Assembly (NCBI RefSeq): GCF_031846305.1
Contig: NZ_JAVRHY010000012.1
Coordinates: forward strand, 19,430-83,429
Direction: 5' to 3'
Source: Spectribacter acetivorans
GTDB lineage: Bacteria; Pseudomonadota; Gammaproteobacteria; Nevskiales; Salinisphaeraceae
DNA: 64,000 nucleotides
In this document: in pieces, positions 45,081 through 53,132 of the stretch
Layout: each line of letters opens with the position of its first letter
Numbering within the stretch: the first letter of the stretch is position 1
The notes under the pieces: model-generated
The model's database searches: none
What the model saw: only the letters and a program-made list of their open reading frames with translations
Told to the model about the DNA's origin: nothing
Position numbers and translations under genes: made by a program

Positions 45081-46901
45081 ATGAAAGCCGCACAGATTCG
45101 CGAACATAGCAGCCCGCTCGACGCCAGTCAGGCTGCCCAGCTGGAATCGCTGGTGGAGACCCTATCGCCCATGCAGGCGACATGGATCAGCGGGTATCTG
45201 GCCGGGCTGAACGCGGCGCTGGCGGAATCCGGCGCGGTGGCCGACGCCGCGCCGGCCGCGGCGGCGAGCAGTTCGCAGACGCTGACCATCCTTTATGGAT
45301 CGCAGACGGGCAACGCCGAAGGCGTGGCCGGCAGTCTGCGCGATGCCGCCCAGGCCGGCGGCATTACCGCGCGGCTGGCCGACATGGCTGAATACAAGCC
45401 CAAGGATCTCAAGCAGGAAAGCAACCTGGTGGTGGTGGTTTCCACCCATGGTGAAGGCGAGCCCCCGGACGATGCCGAGGATTTCTATGAGTTCCTGCAT
45501 GGCAAGAAGGCGCCCAAGCTCGATGGGGTCCGGTTCTCGGTCCTGGCCCTGGGTGATTCCAGCTACGAGCATTTCTGCGAGACCGGCCGCGTGATCGACG
45601 AGCGCCTGGCCGAGCTCGGGGGTACCCGGGTGATCGACCGGGTGGACTGCGACGTCGACTACGACGATGCCGCGGAAGCCTGGACGGCTGACGTGCTGGC
45701 CAAGTTCGCCGCGCCCGAACCGGCCGGCAATGCCCATCCGACGGTCACGACCCTGCCCACGGCATCACGCGCGCCGGAGGCGCCCACCCGCAAGAACCCG
45801 TTCGAGGCCTCGCTACTGGCGAACACGGTGCTCAATGGCCGCGGCTCCGACAAGGAGGTGCGCCACATCGAGCTGGATACTGAGGATTCCGGTCTGATCT
45901 GGACCCCGGGGGATTCCCTCGGCGTGGTGCCGAGCAATCCCCCGGCCGCGGTGGACGCGTTGCTGGCGGCCCTGCAGCTGGACGGCGATGCTCGGGTGAC
46001 CGGCGTGGACGGCGAGGTGAGCCTGGCGCATGCGCTGCGCTACCAGTACGAGATCACGACGCTGACGCGGCCGTTCGTCACGCAATACGCCCAGCTTGCC
46101 GAGTCGAGTGCCCTGCAGGACCTGCTCGGCGATGATCAGCGCGATGCATTCGCCGATTACGTCTACGGCCGCGACCTGACCGATCTGGTTGGCGAATACC
46201 CGGTGCCGGGCCTGTCCGCGGCGGATTTCGTACGCCTGCTGCGCAAGCTGCCACCGCGGCTGTACTCGATCGCCTCGAGTCATGCCGCCAATCCGGACGA
46301 ACTGCACCTGACGGTGGCAGCGGTGCGCTATCACAGCCACGGCCGCGACCGCCTGGGCGTGGCGTCCACGCATCTGGCCGATCGGGTGGGCGAGGACGAC
46401 AGGGTGCCGGTGTATATCGACGCCAACAAGAGCTTCAAGCTGCCGACCGACAATGACACGCCGCTGATCATGATCGGCCCTGGCACCGGCGTCGCTCCGT
46501 TCCGTGCCTTCCTGCAGGAGCGCGAGGAGCAGGGCGCCGGCGGCGACAACTGGCTGTTCTTCGGCGCGCCGCATTTCCGCACCGACTTCTACTACCAGAC
46601 CGAATGGCTGCGCTGGCGCCGCGACGGCCTGCTCAGCCGTCTGGATGTGGCCTTTTCGCGCGACCAGGCCGACAAGGTCTACGTGCAGCATCGTCTGCGG
46701 GAACAGGCCCGGGACGTGTACGGCTGGCTCGAGAATGGCGCCAATGTTTACGTCTGCGGCGACGCCAACCAGATGGCCCGCGATGTACACGACGCGCTGG
46801 GCGATATAATCGCCGAGCAGGGCGGTATGAGCGCCGACGCGGCCGCCGACTATCTCAAGCGGCTGCAGAAGGAAAAGCGTTATCAGCGGGACGTCTACTG
46901 A
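45081..46901 (+). CDS. cysJ: Assimilatory sulfite reductase flavoprotein (alpha)
   Basis: Transfers electrons from NADPH through FAD and FMN to CysI. 606 residues (599 in E. coli). After an N-terminal LSPMQATWISGYLAGL helix comes a flavodoxin domain (ILYGSQTGNAEGVA; STHGEGEPPDDA; LALGDSSYEHFC), then the FNR-like part with RLYSIASS (FAD), GPGTGVAPFRAFLQER and the C-terminal YVCGDANQMARDV (NADPH). The end RYQRDVY is characteristic. ATG at 45081. Confidence 0.95.
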   Translation: MKAAQIREHSSPLDASQAAQLESLVETLSPMQATWISGYLAGLNAALAESGAVADAAPAAAASSSQTLTILYGSQTGNAEGVAGSLRDAAQAGGITARLADMAEYKPKDLKQESNLVVVVSTHGEGEPPDDAEDFYEFLHGKKAPKLDGVRFSVLALGDSSYEHFCETGRVIDERLAELGGTRVIDRVDCDVDYDDAAEAWTADVLAKFAAPEPAGNAHPTVTTLPTASRAPEAPTRKNPFEASLLANTVLNGRGSDKEVRHIELDTEDSGLIWTPGDSLGVVPSNPPAAVDALLAALQLDGDARVTGVDGEVSLAHALRYQYEITTLTRPFVTQYAQLAESSALQDLLGDDQRDAFADYVYGRDLTDLVGEYPVPGLSAADFVRLLRKLPPRLYSIASSHAANPDELHLTVAAVRYHSHGRDRLGVASTHLADRVGEDDRVPVYIDANKSFKLPTDNDTPLIMIGPGTGVAPFRAFLQEREEQGAGGDNWLFFGAPHFRTDFYYQTEWLRWRRDGLLSRLDVAFSRDQADKVYVQHRLREQARDVYGWLENGANVYVCGDANQMARDVHDALGDIIAEQGGMSADAAADYLKRLQKEKRYQRDVY

Positions 46902-46910
46902 CATGCCGCG

Positions 46911-46993
46911 TTTCAAGTTTCACGTTTCGGGTTTCAGGCAGTAGTGCTCGGAGTTCCGGGCGCAACTTGAAACCCGAAACATCAAACTCGAAA
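46911..46993. repeat. Inverted heptanucleotide array between cysJ and cysI
   Basis: Left arm: four units of TTTCNNG (TTTCAAG, TTTCACG, TTTCGGG, TTTCAGG; 46911-46938). Right arm: CTTGAAA, CCCGAAA, CATCAAA, CTCGAAA (46966-46993). The arms are inverted copies of one 7-bp unit around 27 unrelated bases, able to form a hairpin in the cysJI message. The same unit occurs inside bioF. Confidence 0.85.
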
Positions 46994-47006
46994 CCTCTTC
47001 AAACCT

Positions 47007-48716
47007 ATGCCCGAGATTCAACCCGACTTCAACGACGTCGAGCACATCAAGTCGCGCAGCAACTATCTGCGCGGCACCATCGCCGAGAGCCTGGCCGACC
47101 GCGCCACCGGGGCGGTGGCCGACGACGATACCCAGCTGACCAAGTTCCACGGCTTCTATCAGCAGGACGATCGCGACCTGCGTGCCGAGCGCAAGCAGCA
47201 GAAGCTGGAGCCGCACTACCAGTTCATGGTGCGCCTGCGGTTGCCCGGCGGCGTACTCACGGCCTCGCAATGGTTGGCGCTGGACGAGATCGCACGTATC
47301 TACGCCAACGGCACGCTGCGGGTGACCACCCGCCAGACGTTCCAGTACCACGGCGTGTTCAAGGAACACCTCAAGCCGTTGCTGCAGGCGGTCGATGCCG
47401 CCGGGCTGGATGCCAAGGGCGGCTGCGGTGACGTCAACCGCAACGTGGTGGCCAACACCAATCCGCACCGCTCGCGTCTGCACGCCGAGGTCCATGACTG
47501 GACCCATCGCATAAGCGAGCACCTGCTGTGGCGCTCGAAGGCTTACGAGGAACTCTGGCTCGACGGCGAATCGAGCGGCGAGCCGGACCACGAGCCGCTC
47601 TATGGCAGCCAGTATCTGCCGCGCAAGTTCAAGGTCGCGATCGCCATCCCGCCGGAAAACGACAGCGACGTGTACGCCAACGACCTGGGCTTCATCGCCA
47701 TCGCCGACGGCGATGAACTGCTGGGGTTCAACGTGTCGGTCGGCGGCGGCATGGGCGCAACCTACGGCGAACCGACGACTTACCCGCGGCTGGGCTCGGT
47801 AATCGGATTCTGCACGCCCGATCAGGTGCTCGCGGTATCCGAACACGTGATCGGCATTCAGCGGGATTACGGCGACCGGGTGAACCGCAAGCGGGCCCGA
47901 TTCAAGTACACGCTGGACGATAACGGCCTCGACTGGTTCGAGAGCGAGCTGACCAACCGCCTGGGATTTTCGCTCGAGCCCGCGCGCGAAGCGATGTTCA
48001 CCGGCAATGGGGATCGCTTCGGCTGGACCCAGGGCGACGACGGGCGCTGGCATCTGACGCTGCTGATCGAGAACGGTCGCATTGCCGATTTCGAGCACCA
48101 GCAGCTGATGACCGGGCTGCGGGAGCTGGCCGGCGTGCACCGCGGCGAATTCCGCCTGACCTGCAACCAGAACCTGATCGTGGCCAACGTCGATGAAGCC
48201 GATCGGGCGGCGATACAGGCCATCGTGGACCAATACAGTCTCGACGGCGGCGGCCGCCAGACGGCGCTGCGCCAGGCCGCGATGGCCTGCGTGGCTTTCC
48301 CCACCTGCGGGCTGGCGATGGCGGAGTCCGAGCGCTACCTGCCCGGCTTCATCGGCAAGCTGGATGCGGTCATGGCCGACGCCGGGCTGGACGACAAGGC
48401 CATCGTCATCCGCATGACCGGTTGCCCCAACGGTTGCGCACGCCCCTATCTGGGCGAGATTGCCTTCACCGGCAAGGCGCCGGGCAAGTACAACCTGTAT
48501 CTCGGGGCCTCGTTCACCGGCGATCGGCTCAACAAGCTCTACCGCGAGAACATCGGCGAGGACGAGATCATGGCCGAGCTCGTGCCCATGATTCACCGCT
48601 ATGCCGCCGAGCGTGAACCCGGCGAGCACTTCGGGGATTTCGCGGTGCGCGTGGGCATCATCCATCCCACTCGGGAAGGGCGGTTTTTCCACGAGGACGT
48701 GGGCGACGCTGCTTGA
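47007..48716 (+). CDS. cysI: Assimilatory sulfite reductase hemoprotein (beta)
   Basis: Reduces sulfite to sulfide with siroheme and a 4Fe-4S cluster. 569 residues (570 in E. coli). The start has HIKSRSNYLRGTI; TTRQTFQYHGVFK and GGCGDVNRNV bind siroheme/substrate, and the cluster cysteines are in CVAFPTCGLAMAESER and TGCPNGCARPYLGE. It follows cysJ after a 105-base gap that carries the heptamer array. Confidence 0.96.
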   Translation: MPEIQPDFNDVEHIKSRSNYLRGTIAESLADRATGAVADDDTQLTKFHGFYQQDDRDLRAERKQQKLEPHYQFMVRLRLPGGVLTASQWLALDEIARIYANGTLRVTTRQTFQYHGVFKEHLKPLLQAVDAAGLDAKGGCGDVNRNVVANTNPHRSRLHAEVHDWTHRISEHLLWRSKAYEELWLDGESSGEPDHEPLYGSQYLPRKFKVAIAIPPENDSDVYANDLGFIAIADGDELLGFNVSVGGGMGATYGEPTTYPRLGSVIGFCTPDQVLAVSEHVIGIQRDYGDRVNRKRARFKYTLDDNGLDWFESELTNRLGFSLEPAREAMFTGNGDRFGWTQGDDGRWHLTLLIENGRIADFEHQQLMTGLRELAGVHRGEFRLTCNQNLIVANVDEADRAAIQAIVDQYSLDGGGRQTALRQAAMACVAFPTCGLAMAESERYLPGFIGKLDAVMADAGLDDKAIVIRMTGCPNGCARPYLGEIAFTGKAPGKYNLYLGASFTGDRLNKLYRENIGEDEIMAELVPMIHRYAAEREPGEHFGDFAVRVGIIHPTREGRFFHEDVGDAA

Positions 48717-49357
48717 GCGTTCTGACCTATGATCCAGCAGTCGCGGCCAGGGCGCTGAGCGCTACTGACCCGCGGCTGGCCGGGTTGATCGAACGGGTCG
48801 GGCCGGTGCGTTTCGGTGCCGACCGCATGCGCGGCGATACCTTCGAGGTGCTGCTGCGGGCCATCGTCTACCAGCAATTGTCCGGCAAGGCCGCCGGCAC
48901 CATTCACGCCCGGATACTGGCGCTGTTCGGTGACAACCGCGCCAGCGCCGCCGGGCTCGAGCGTCTCGACGACGAGCAACTGCGTGGCGCCGGGCTGTCC
49001 GTCAACAAGCTGCGAGCGGCACGGGATCTGGCCGATCACTGCCTGAACGGGCGCCTGCCCGACATTCGCCGGCTGCGCCAGCTTGACGACGAAACCGTCA
49101 TCGAGCGGCTGACCGCGGTGCGCGGCATCGGCCGATGGACCGCCGAAATGCTGCTGATCTTCCGGCTCGGCCGTCCCGATATATGGCCGGTGGACGATCT
49201 CGGTGTGCGCAAGGGTTATGCCGTCATCCGGGGCTGCGAGATGCCGTCCCCCGCGGCACTGGCCGATGCCGGGAAGATCTGGGCGCCCTGGCGCTCGGTA
49301 GCGGCCTGGTACTGCTGGCGGGCGGTACAGAACCCGGAACTGCTGTCAGCCAGCTGA
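48713..49357 (+). CDS. DNA-3-methyladenine glycosylase II-like (HhH-GPD)
   Basis: A 214-residue DNA repair glycosylase of the AlkA/MAG class. The helix-hairpin-helix is LTAVRGIGRWTAEMLLIF and the catalytic Asp lies in WPVDDLGVRKG; the earlier YQQLSGKAAGTI helix is also typical. It starts with TTG overlapping the cysI stop (TTGA), so it is probably coupled to the cys operon. Removal of alkylated bases is the likely role. Confidence 0.88.
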   Translation: MSVLTYDPAVAARALSATDPRLAGLIERVGPVRFGADRMRGDTFEVLLRAIVYQQLSGKAAGTIHARILALFGDNRASAAGLERLDDEQLRGAGLSVNKLRAARDLADHCLNGRLPDIRRLRQLDDETVIERLTAVRGIGRWTAEMLLIFRLGRPDIWPVDDLGVRKGYAVIRGCEMPSPAALADAGKIWAPWRSVAAWYCWRAVQNPELLSAS

Positions 49358-49382
49358 CGCGACAGCCGGCATGACGGCAGGC

Positions 49383-49388
49383 TAGAAT
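49383..49388 (+). promoter_or_regulatory. Candidate -10 box (TAGAAT) of doxX
   Basis: TAGAAT 29 bases before the doxX ATG, in the same GGCTAGAATCCG context as the cox promoter. A partial -35 (GCGACA, 49359-49364) lies 18 bases upstream. Confidence 0.45.
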
Positions 49389-49417
49389 CCGCCGAGGTTC
49401 CACTCGCGAGCGATGGC

Positions 49418-49816
49418 ATGAACGACGACAACACGGCCGACATCGGCAAACTCATCCTGCGTGCCTACATCGGCCTGGCGATGCTCGGCCACGGTATCCC
49501 CAAGATCCTGGGCGGCATCGGCGGCATTGAAGGCATGCTCGCCAACCAGGGGCTGCCCGGTCTGCTGGCCTACGGTGTCTACGTGGGCGAGGTCGTCGCC
49601 CCGGTGATGCTGATTCTGGGCCTGTACGCGCGGATCGGCGGGGTGCTGGTGGTGATCAACATGCTGTTCGCCATCGCGCTGGCGCACACCGGTGAAATCT
49701 TCGCGCTGACCGAACGCGGTGCCTGGGCGCTGGAACTGCAGGGCTTCTTCCTGTTCGGCGGTCTGGCGGTGGCGCTGATCGGCGGCGGACGCTACGCCCT
49801 GCGTCCCGAGGCATAG
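49418..49816 (+). CDS. DoxX family membrane protein
   Basis: A 132-residue protein with four membrane helices. The DoxX pattern is clear: LRAYIGLAMLGHGIPKILGGIGG at the N-terminus and a final GFFLFGGLAVALIGGGRYAL. Members are linked to quinone or thiosulfate:quinone metabolism in some species, but most are uncharacterised. ATG at 49418, with its own probable promoter. Confidence 0.88.
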   Translation: MNDDNTADIGKLILRAYIGLAMLGHGIPKILGGIGGIEGMLANQGLPGLLAYGVYVGEVVAPVMLILGLYARIGGVLVVINMLFAIALAHTGEIFALTERGAWALELQGFFLFGGLAVALIGGGRYALRPEA

Positions 49817-49876
49817 CGAGGGTCGAAACCCGGCCTGCCCCGTCAGGGGTGGGCCGGTACATTGCCGTAGCTGACT

Positions 49877-50004
49877 GGTCGGATGAATCCGACCCTACCG
49901 GGATTCGGCCCACCGTGGTTTCGGCCGGTGGTGTAGGGCCCCATTCATGGCGCCGGCCGGATTACATACCGTGTCCCGATGGCGGGATGATTCCGACCCT
50001 ACCC
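49877..50004. repeat. Dispersed-type repeat pair (GGATGAATCCGACCCTACC)
   Basis: GGTCGGAT-GA-ATCCGACC (49877-49894) is a perfect 8-bp hairpin followed by CTACCGGGATT. A second, diverged copy (GGATGATTCCGACCCTACCCGGAATT) lies at about 49984-50009, running to the sat stop. The 192-base gap between doxX and sat is otherwise featureless. Confidence 0.7.
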
Positions 50005-50008
50005 GGAA

Positions 50009-51199
50009 TTACCCGTCCTGCTTCTGATAATGCGCCATCAGGATTTCCGCGACTTCCGGTCGCGAGAACTCCGGGGGCGGGGCCTCGCCGCGGCCCAGCA
50101 TGTCCCGTACGGCGGTGCCGGAGAGCAGGACGAAGTCGTCCTTGGTGTGATCCGGCACGTCGCGCATCATCACTACCTTGCCCAGTTTCTTCGAGAACGC
50201 GGTGTGGTCGGCGCGGTAGATGTCGATGGCCAGGGCATCGTCGGGCACCTGCTGGTCGAAGATGGTCTGGGCATCGAACGGGCCGTAGTAGTCGCCCACG
50301 CCGGCATGGTCACGACCGACGATCAGATAGCTGCAGCCGGCGTTCTGGCGAAACAGGGCGTGCAGCACCGCCTCGCGCGGGCCCGCGTAGAGCATGTCGA
50401 AGCCGTAGCCGGCAATCATCACGGTGTTTTCCGGGAAGTAGTGCTCCACCATCTTGCGGATGGCGGCGTCGCGCACGTCCGCGGGGATGTCGCCGGGCTT
50501 TAGCTTGCCCAGCAGCATGTGCACCAGCACGCCGTCGGCGCCGGTGTCGGCCAGCGCCATCTTGCACAGCTCCTCGTGGGCGCGGTGCATGGGATTGCGC
50601 GTCTGGAAGGCCACCACGCGTTCCCAGCCACGGTTCGCGAATTCCTCGCGGATCTGGCCGGCAGTGCGGAATGTATCGGGGAAGTCGGTTTCGAAGTAGC
50701 TGAAATTCAGTACCTGGATCGGCCCGTGCACCGCGAAACGGCCCTGGGACAGGAACGTACCCACGCCGGGATGATCGCGGTCGGTGGTACCGAATACCTG
50801 TTCGGCCAGGGTTTCCAGTTCGTCAGCGCTGAACTCGTCGATGCCCTCGACGTGCTGGATGGCCAGGATCGGTTCGCCGGCGACATTGGGGTCGCGCAGG
50901 GCGATGCGCTCGGCGCCGTTCAGGGCGGCCGGGTCCTCGATCAGGTTCAGCACCGGCACCGGCCAGAACAGGCCGGAGGTGGTGCGCAGCGTCGCGCCGA
51001 CCGACAGGGCATCGGCCTTGTTCATGAAACCCGCAAGCGGATTGAAGTAGCCGGCGCCCAGCATCACTGCGTTGGCGGCGGCGGCCGAGGAGACCGTGAG
51101 CCCCGGCAGGCTGCCAGCTTCCGTGATCAGCGCGTCGCGCTGCGTGCGGTCGGAGACATAACGGGGGGCGAGCTCGGACGAGCCGTGCGGTTGAATCAT
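50009..51199 (-). CDS. sat: Sulfate adenylyltransferase (single-subunit ATP sulfurylase)
   Basis: Activates sulfate with ATP to APS, or runs in reverse in sulfur oxidisers. 396 residues of the homomeric Sat type, not CysDN. The active site is FQTRNPMHRAHEELC (HxxH-type), with LIVGRDHAGVGDYYG and LSGTAVRDML downstream. With cysJI nearby, an assimilatory role is the simplest reading; no aprAB or dsr genes are visible. Confidence 0.95.
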   Translation of the reverse strand: MIQPHGSSELAPRYVSDRTQRDALITEAGSLPGLTVSSAAAANAVMLGAGYFNPLAGFMNKADALSVGATLRTTSGLFWPVPVLNLIEDPAALNGAERIALRDPNVAGEPILAIQHVEGIDEFSADELETLAEQVFGTTDRDHPGVGTFLSQGRFAVHGPIQVLNFSYFETDFPDTFRTAGQIREEFANRGWERVVAFQTRNPMHRAHEELCKMALADTGADGVLVHMLLGKLKPGDIPADVRDAAIRKMVEHYFPENTVMIAGYGFDMLYAGPREAVLHALFRQNAGCSYLIVGRDHAGVGDYYGPFDAQTIFDQQVPDDALAIDIYRADHTAFSKKLGKVVMMRDVPDHTKDDFVLLSGTAVRDMLGRGEAPPPEFSRPEVAEILMAHYQKQDG

Positions 51200-51283
51200 C
51201 GGGGCACCTGAGTTGGAGTCGGGAGCGCGGCGCGGGCACGGACACTGATCAGACCGGCCGCCCGGCGCGTCATGGGCGATCGG

Positions 51284-51706
51284 TCAGCTGTCGCCCTTCT
51301 TGCAGTTGGTATTCTGGCATTCGCCGTAGAGCACCAGCGTGTGCTTGGACAGGTCGAAGCCGTTGTCCTCGGCAATCTTGCGCTGGCGCTGCTCGATGTC
51401 GCGGTCGAAGAATTCTTCGATGCGCCCGCATTTCACGCACACGATGTGGTCGTGATGACCCTGTTCCAGTTCGAACAGGGCGTGGCCATCCTCGAAATGG
51501 TGACGAATCACCAGGCCGGCATCCTCGAATTGCGCCAGCACCCGGTAAATGGTGGCCAGGCCGACGTCTTCGCCCTCGTCCATGAGCATGCGATAAACGT
51601 CTTCGGCCGACAGATGGTCGGCCTTGTTCGCTTCGAGGACCTGCAGGATCTTCAGCCGCGGCAGCGTCGCCTTGAGTCCCGCCTTGCGCAGGTCGCTGGT
51701 TTCCAT
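51284..51706 (-). CDS. fur: Ferric uptake regulator Fur
   Basis: Iron-sensing repressor, 140 residues. The N-terminal winged helix (LRKAGLKATLPRLKILQVL; GLATIYRVLAQFEDAGLV) binds DNA; metal sites are in HHFEDGHALFELEQGHHDH and CVKCG, with a C-terminal pair in CQNTNC. The residues fit Fur rather than Zur. It starts 5 bases after the dihydroorotase stop and may be co-transcribed with it. Confidence 0.94.
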   Translation of the reverse strand: METSDLRKAGLKATLPRLKILQVLEANKADHLSAEDVYRMLMDEGEDVGLATIYRVLAQFEDAGLVIRHHFEDGHALFELEQGHHDHIVCVKCGRIEEFFDRDIEQRQRKIAEDNGFDLSKHTLVLYGECQNTNCKKGDS

Positions 51707-51711
51707 CGCCC

Positions 51712-53046
51712 TTACCTCGAGAATGTCAGGGGTTGACCCGTACAGCCAGCCACAACTTTACCTTCCTCGTAGGCCACTTGACCAGACACGATGGTGGCCA
51801 CGATCGACGAACGGAAGGTGGTGCCGGCAAACGGCGACCAGCCGCATTTCGACAGAATCGGCCAGTCATCCACGATGGTGGGCTTTTCCGTGTCGATCAG
51901 AACCAGATCGGCCCAGTAACCTTCCCGAACAAAGCCGCGCTCGGAGACCTGAAAGCGTTCGGCCACGTTATGCGAGGTCTTGCGGACAATGGTTTCCAGC
52001 GAGAACAGCCCGCGGTGCATGTGTTCCAGCACCGACAGTAGCGCGTGCTGGACCAGCGGCAGCCCGGCGGGCGCCTGGAAGTAGGGCTGGTTTTTTTCTT
52101 CCAGCAGATGCGGGGCGTGGTCGGTGGCTATCACGTCGATGCGATCCTCGGCCACCGCACGCAACAGGGCCTGACGGTCGGCGGAGGTCTTGATCGCCGG
52201 ATTGCACTTGATCAGCGTGCCCTTCTCGGCGTAATCGCGTTCATCAAAGAACAGATGATGCACGCAGCCCTCGGACGTGATCTGCTTGCCGGCCACGGGG
52301 CCGGGCTCGAACATCTCGAGTTCGCGCTCGGTGGTGAGGTGGATCACGTGCAGCTGGGTGCCGTGTTCCCGGGCCAGCGCGATCGCCTTGGAGGAGGACT
52401 TGTAGCAGGCCTCGGCGGAGCGGATGTAGGGATGCTCGCTCATGGGCACGTCGTCGCCGTACTTCTCGCGCGCCGCAGCCTCGTTGGCCAGCACCGTCGG
52501 CGTGTCCTCGCAGTGGGTGATGATGGGCACCGGTGCGGCCGCGAAGATGGCGTGCAGGGCGTCGTCGTCGTCAACCAGCATGTTGCCGGTTGAGGCGCCC
52601 ATGAACACCTTGATGCCGCAGTTGTTGCGCGGGTCCAGGCGCTTGATGGCCTCGATATTGTCGTTGGTGGCGCCCAGGTAGAAGCTGTAGTTGGCGCGGC
52701 TGTTGCGCGCGGCAATGGCATGCTTGTCCGCCAGCGCATCGGCATCGATGGTGGGCGGCTTGACGTTGGGCATCTCCATGTAGGTGGTGATGCCGCCGGC
52801 CACCGCCGCGGCCGATTCGTGGGCGATGTCAGCCTTGTGGGTCAGTCCCGGCTCGCGGAAATGCACCTGGTCGTCGATCATGCCGGGCAGCAGATGGCGG
52901 CCGTCGGCGTCGATGACCTGCGCATTGGCGGGCGCGGCGATTTCACGATCGACGCGTTCGATCCGGCCGTTCTTCACGAGCACATCGGCGTCGGTGATGG
53001 CGCCTTCGTTGACCAGGCGCGCGTTGGTGATCAGCAGTTCGGACAT
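51712..53046 (-). CDS. pyrC: Dihydroorotase (class I)
   Basis: Zinc hydrolase that closes carbamoyl-aspartate to dihydroorotate in pyrimidine synthesis. 444 residues, starting MSELLITNARLVNEG. Metal ligands: His in DDQVHFREPGL, the carboxylated Lys in GIKVFMGASTGNML, His in ITHCED and VIHLTT, and Asp in IATDHAPH. All are present, so it should be active. It is of the longer, DHOase/allantoinase-like class. ATG at 53046; a TATCAT -10-like box lies on the minus strand near 53074-53079. Confidence 0.9.
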   Translation of the reverse strand: MSELLITNARLVNEGAITDADVLVKNGRIERVDREIAAPANAQVIDADGRHLLPGMIDDQVHFREPGLTHKADIAHESAAAVAGGITTYMEMPNVKPPTIDADALADKHAIAARNSRANYSFYLGATNDNIEAIKRLDPRNNCGIKVFMGASTGNMLVDDDDALHAIFAAAPVPIITHCEDTPTVLANEAAAREKYGDDVPMSEHPYIRSAEACYKSSSKAIALAREHGTQLHVIHLTTERELEMFEPGPVAGKQITSEGCVHHLFFDERDYAEKGTLIKCNPAIKTSADRQALLRAVAEDRIDVIATDHAPHLLEEKNQPYFQAPAGLPLVQHALLSVLEHMHRGLFSLETIVRKTSHNVAERFQVSERGFVREGYWADLVLIDTEKPTIVDDWPILSKCGWSPFAGTTFRSSIVATIVSGQVAYEEGKVVAGCTGQPLTFSR

Positions 53047-53083
53047 AATAACCCCGCTAGACTGGCCGGTATGATATCGCATG

Positions 53084-53116
53084 CCTGACGGCGCCGGCTG
53101 TCGCGGCGCCGTCAGG
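53084..53116. terminator. 13-bp perfect hairpin between the receptor and dihydroorotase genes
   Basis: CCTGACGGCGCCG (53084-53096) pairs with CGGCGCCGTCAGG (53104-53116) across a 7-base loop, 16 bases after the receptor stop. There is no T-run on either strand, so termination strength is uncertain. Confidence 0.5.
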
Positions 53117-53132
53117 CGTGACGATCTCCGCT

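Noticed and set aside
50009..51199. Dissimilatory sulfur oxidation locus based on the Sat type
   Set aside because: No aprAB, dsr or sox genes are nearby, while cysJ and cysI are; the single-subunit Sat is also used for assimilation.
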